In this document: piece by piece, positions 15,041 to 17,105 of the stretch
Layout: each line of letters starts with the position of its first letter
Position numbering within the stretch: the stretch's first letter is position 1
Assembly (NCBI GenBank): GCA_937902125.1
Contig: CALDIB010000052.1
Span: forward strand, 1 to 17,105
Source: an uncultured Treponema sp.
GTDB lineage: Bacteria > Spirochaetota > Spirochaetia > Treponematales > Treponemataceae
Direction: 5' to 3'
Length of the DNA stretch: 17,105 nucleotides
Translations under genes and position numbers: made by a program
Notes under the pieces: generated by a model
The model's database searches: none
What the model saw: the letters and a program-made list of their open reading frames with translations, nothing else
Told to the model about the DNA's origin: nothing

Positions 15041-17105
15041 TCATTGATTCTCCATCATTGCCCAATTTTTAGCTGGCTTGATTTCAACTCGCACAGAGTC
15101 TCCGGTTCCCCATTCGCCTTCTCCATAATCGAACCCTAAAGCGTTCAAAATGTCAGTGAGCTCATTAAAATCTGACAAATTTGTGATTTGACATCCCAAA
15201 CTAAAAGGCTTGCCCTTTTGTTTTCCTTGTCCATATGGCTCTGTTTCGCCAAGTGCGGTCATAACATTCGGGTGAATGAAAATATCCTTGGCTTTTATAA
15301 ATGACGCTTGTAAATTAATTGCATTAGCATACTTTCCAGAACGTTTCTGCAGGACTCCCGTATATTCTCCAGAAGGAATTCTTTCGCCATTTCCTCGTTT
15401 TAATTCATTTTGCCAATCTGGTGTTGATTGAACGCTGACTTCATTCAGGCTTGCGCCATTATAGGTTATTGACATTTTTGATTGGTAGTAAGTACCATTT
15501 TCACCATTATCATTCCAACTACGTTGTATTATAATTTTTACGCCACCTTTTATAAAACCATTGTCTAATTTTGATAGTTTTGATAATTCCGCGGTAAGCG
15601 CTTTTTGAAATGGTGTTTGCTCATTTCCATCCGGGTCTGTATACTTGACAGGGTTATTCCCCGCGTAGGCATACAAATCGCCATTGATGTGATTAAACAC
15701 GCCTCCCATGCCGGGCAGATTCTGGTTATGTTTCTTTGCCTCCTCGTTTATTGGCGCTTTTGGGATATAATCTCCAAGGGCGGGGTCGGTGGAGATCCAC
15801 ATGCTGTACTTGGGATCCAAGTACCTCGCTCCATAGTAATACAATCCGGTCTCTTCGTCTAGTTCTTTTCCCGTAAATTTATACGGCAAAAACTCCAGTC
15901 CTGTGTTTTGAGTCTTCTCAACCCAAGTTTCGCCATACGGAGTGTATTCTATGCGCTGATACTCGTCGCCCTTATAGTCACTTATGAGTGAAGCGGAACC
16001 TAAATGGTCGGAATGATAAAAATACTGTTTGTAGTATTCCTCTTGGTACGTCGGATTCTCGCCGCTGTTCAATTTTGTGACAATGCGAGTCTCGCCAAGA
16101 TAGATATTTTTAGCGGTCTGTCCGCCATAAATATTGTTTCCGCTGTCGGTGTGGAGAGTCCACATTTTGTTAAAATACAATGTTTCGCTGTTTGCAGTAT
16201 ACTTGTTGCTTCTTTGGCCATCCTGACCGTAGATATAAGCCGTGTTGTAGTTTGAATCAACGCTTGAAATAAGCTGATTTTTCTCATTCCATGCGTAAGT
16301 CCTGCAATACCTAGAACCTTTTACACCGCCGCCTGAGCCATTTTCTTCACTAAACAAGCCCCAACCGTAATCGGTGGAGTAAACATCCTCTGTTTCTTTT
16401 GTAATCTTATGGTAAGAAACATCATCACCGTTGCTCTCAAAGCTGCCGTCCTGTTCACAAATGATATTGCCATTTGCATCATATTTGTAGTAACGGTTGC
16501 CCGCACGGACAAGCCTGTGAGCATAGTTTTCATTGTAGACATAGTTAAAACTGTAATTGAGGTTGTCACCGATTGTTTTATGCGGTGTTACAGTTTCAGA
16601 ACTGACTTTTGAAGTCATGTTGCCCAAGCCGTCTGTGTCAAACTCAAAGAGCTGGCTGTAATTAGACACAAATTCTGGCGAACTAGACTTGTATGGGTTA
16701 TATGTAGTCTCGCCGTCAACCTTTATCAGCTGATACAAATTGTCATAAGAATATGTCTGTTTTGTCTTGTAGTTTCCTGTTACTGAATCAAGGCAGTCGT
16801 TTTCGTAGCCCAGCACATTTCCAACGGCATCAAAACTATATGAGATGTTCTGGTAACTCTGCCCCCATTTGTTCTCAGTCTTTATGGTATCAAGCCACCT
16901 GCGGGCTGGGTCGTAATTATATTCGGTAAACGTTCCATTGCCGTAGTCTATGCGTGTCCGCTGTCCGTACTCATCGTAGAGAATATTTGTAACATAATTG
17001 AATTCGTGTCCGTAATGTTCTCCTGTAACGCTTATTACCTGTCCGCCCCTGTCGTAGCCGAGCCGCTTCAGATGCTTTGACATCTTCTTGTAACCGTATG
17101 TGCTG
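15041..17105 (-). CDS. RHS-repeat polymorphic toxin, 5' end outside the window
   Basis: The frame is open through the right edge (codons before the ATG at 17081-17083 still read TYGYKK, like YD repeats), so this is the C-terminal part of a larger protein. Numbering from that Met: YD/RHS repeats fill about 1-355 (YDEYGQRTRI, FDAVGNVLGYEND, YDANGNII); the RHS core has YHSDHLGSA (356-364), YTPYGE (380-385), KFTGKELDEETGLYYYGARY (402-421) and ends with YAYAGNNPVKYTDPDG (471-486). Residues 487-680 are the variable C-terminal domain. There, IPSGEYTG (569-576), FIHPN (602-606, His604) and SLGC (628-631, Cys631) resemble the His...Ser-x-Gly-Cys layout of L,D-transpeptidase-like/DUF5675-like domains. 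RHS proteins build a shell around such toxin tips; delivery route unknown here. Confidence 0.9.
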   Translation of the reverse strand, partial: STYGYKKMSKHLKRLGYDRGGQVISVTGEHYGHEFNYVTNILYDEYGQRTRIDYGNGTFTEYNYDPARRWLDTIKTENKWGQSYQNISYSFDAVGNVLGYENDCLDSVTGNYKTKQTYSYDNLYQLIKVDGETTYNPYKSSSPEFVSNYSQLFEFDTDGLGNMTSKVSSETVTPHKTIGDNLNYSFNYVYNENYAHRLVRAGNRYYKYDANGNIICEQDGSFESNGDDVSYHKITKETEDVYSTDYGWGLFSEENGSGGGVKGSRYCRTYAWNEKNQLISSVDSNYNTAYIYGQDGQRSNKYTANSETLYFNKMWTLHTDSGNNIYGGQTAKNIYLGETRIVTKLNSGENPTYQEEYYKQYFYHSDHLGSASLISDYKGDEYQRIEYTPYGETWVEKTQNTGLEFLPYKFTGKELDEETGLYYYGARYLDPKYSMWISTDPALGDYIPKAPINEEAKKHNQNLPGMGGVFNHINGDLYAYAGNNPVKYTDPDGNEQTPFQKALTAELSKLSKLDNGFIKGGVKIIIQRSWNDNGENGTYYQSKMSITYNGASLNEVSVQSTPDWQNELKRGNGERIPSGEYTGVLQKRSGKYANAINLQASFIKAKDIFIHPNVMTALGETEPYGQGKQKGKPFSLGCQITNLSDFNELTDILNALGFDYGEGEWGTGDSVRVEIKPAKNWAMMENQ

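Noticed and set aside
1..17105. CRISPR arrays, tRNA or rRNA genes, transposase genes
   Set aside because: None could be recognised by eye on either strand.

Overview
The window most likely comes from a spirochaete of the Treponema type. The evidence is a short (573 aa) archaeal/eukaryotic-type phenylalanyl-tRNA synthetase beta chain of the kind known from spirochaetes; an RHS protein whose core ends in the motif YAYAGNNPVKYTDPDG, which I associate with treponemal RHS proteins; and a downstream secreted protein with a domain resembling the NADase-type glycan-binding (discoidin-like) domain common in spirochaetes. The genus is an inference from these family traits.

Layout. 1-2505 (minus strand) is an AT-richer accessory stretch. 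Read in transcription order it holds a consensus promoter, a YoeB/Txe-type toxin, an unrecognised 226-aa protein one base behind it, a 114-aa protein, and a SIR2-like protein that runs off the left edge. The SIR2-like gene carries an in-frame repeat element of about 113 bp with imperfect terminal inverted repeats. 2502-3020 holds a doubtful ORF and a small hypothetical gene whose last codons double as an intrinsic terminator. 3182-4166 (plus) is a two-gene toxin-antitoxin-like operon: an XRE-family regulator overlapping a PIN-domain nuclease. 4167-4471 holds a large folded repeat (25-bp arms) with a truncated second copy, then the pheT promoter. 4472-12373 (plus) is the housekeeping core: pheT, a CmpB-family membrane protein, polA and a 677-aa protein of unknown function. 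12476-14113 (minus) is an AMP-forming acyl-CoA ligase. 14248-17105 (minus) is the 3' part of an RHS toxin gene with a tightly coupled exported partner protein, probably its immunity factor.

A pattern across the window is that six genes have a sigma70-like -10 box ending only 6-8 bases before the ATG, five of them with a 17-bp spacer to a recognisable or weak -35. Their transcripts would therefore be leaderless or nearly so. pheT and the YoeB toxin instead have normal leaders with Shine-Dalgarno sites, so both initiation modes seem to coexist.

The most interesting points are the RHS C-terminal domain with a His...Ser-x-Gly-Cys arrangement like L,D-transpeptidases and its exported partner; the coding repeat in the SIR2-like gene; the YoeB toxin without a YefM-like gene; the leaderless promoters; and two families of structured intergenic repeats.
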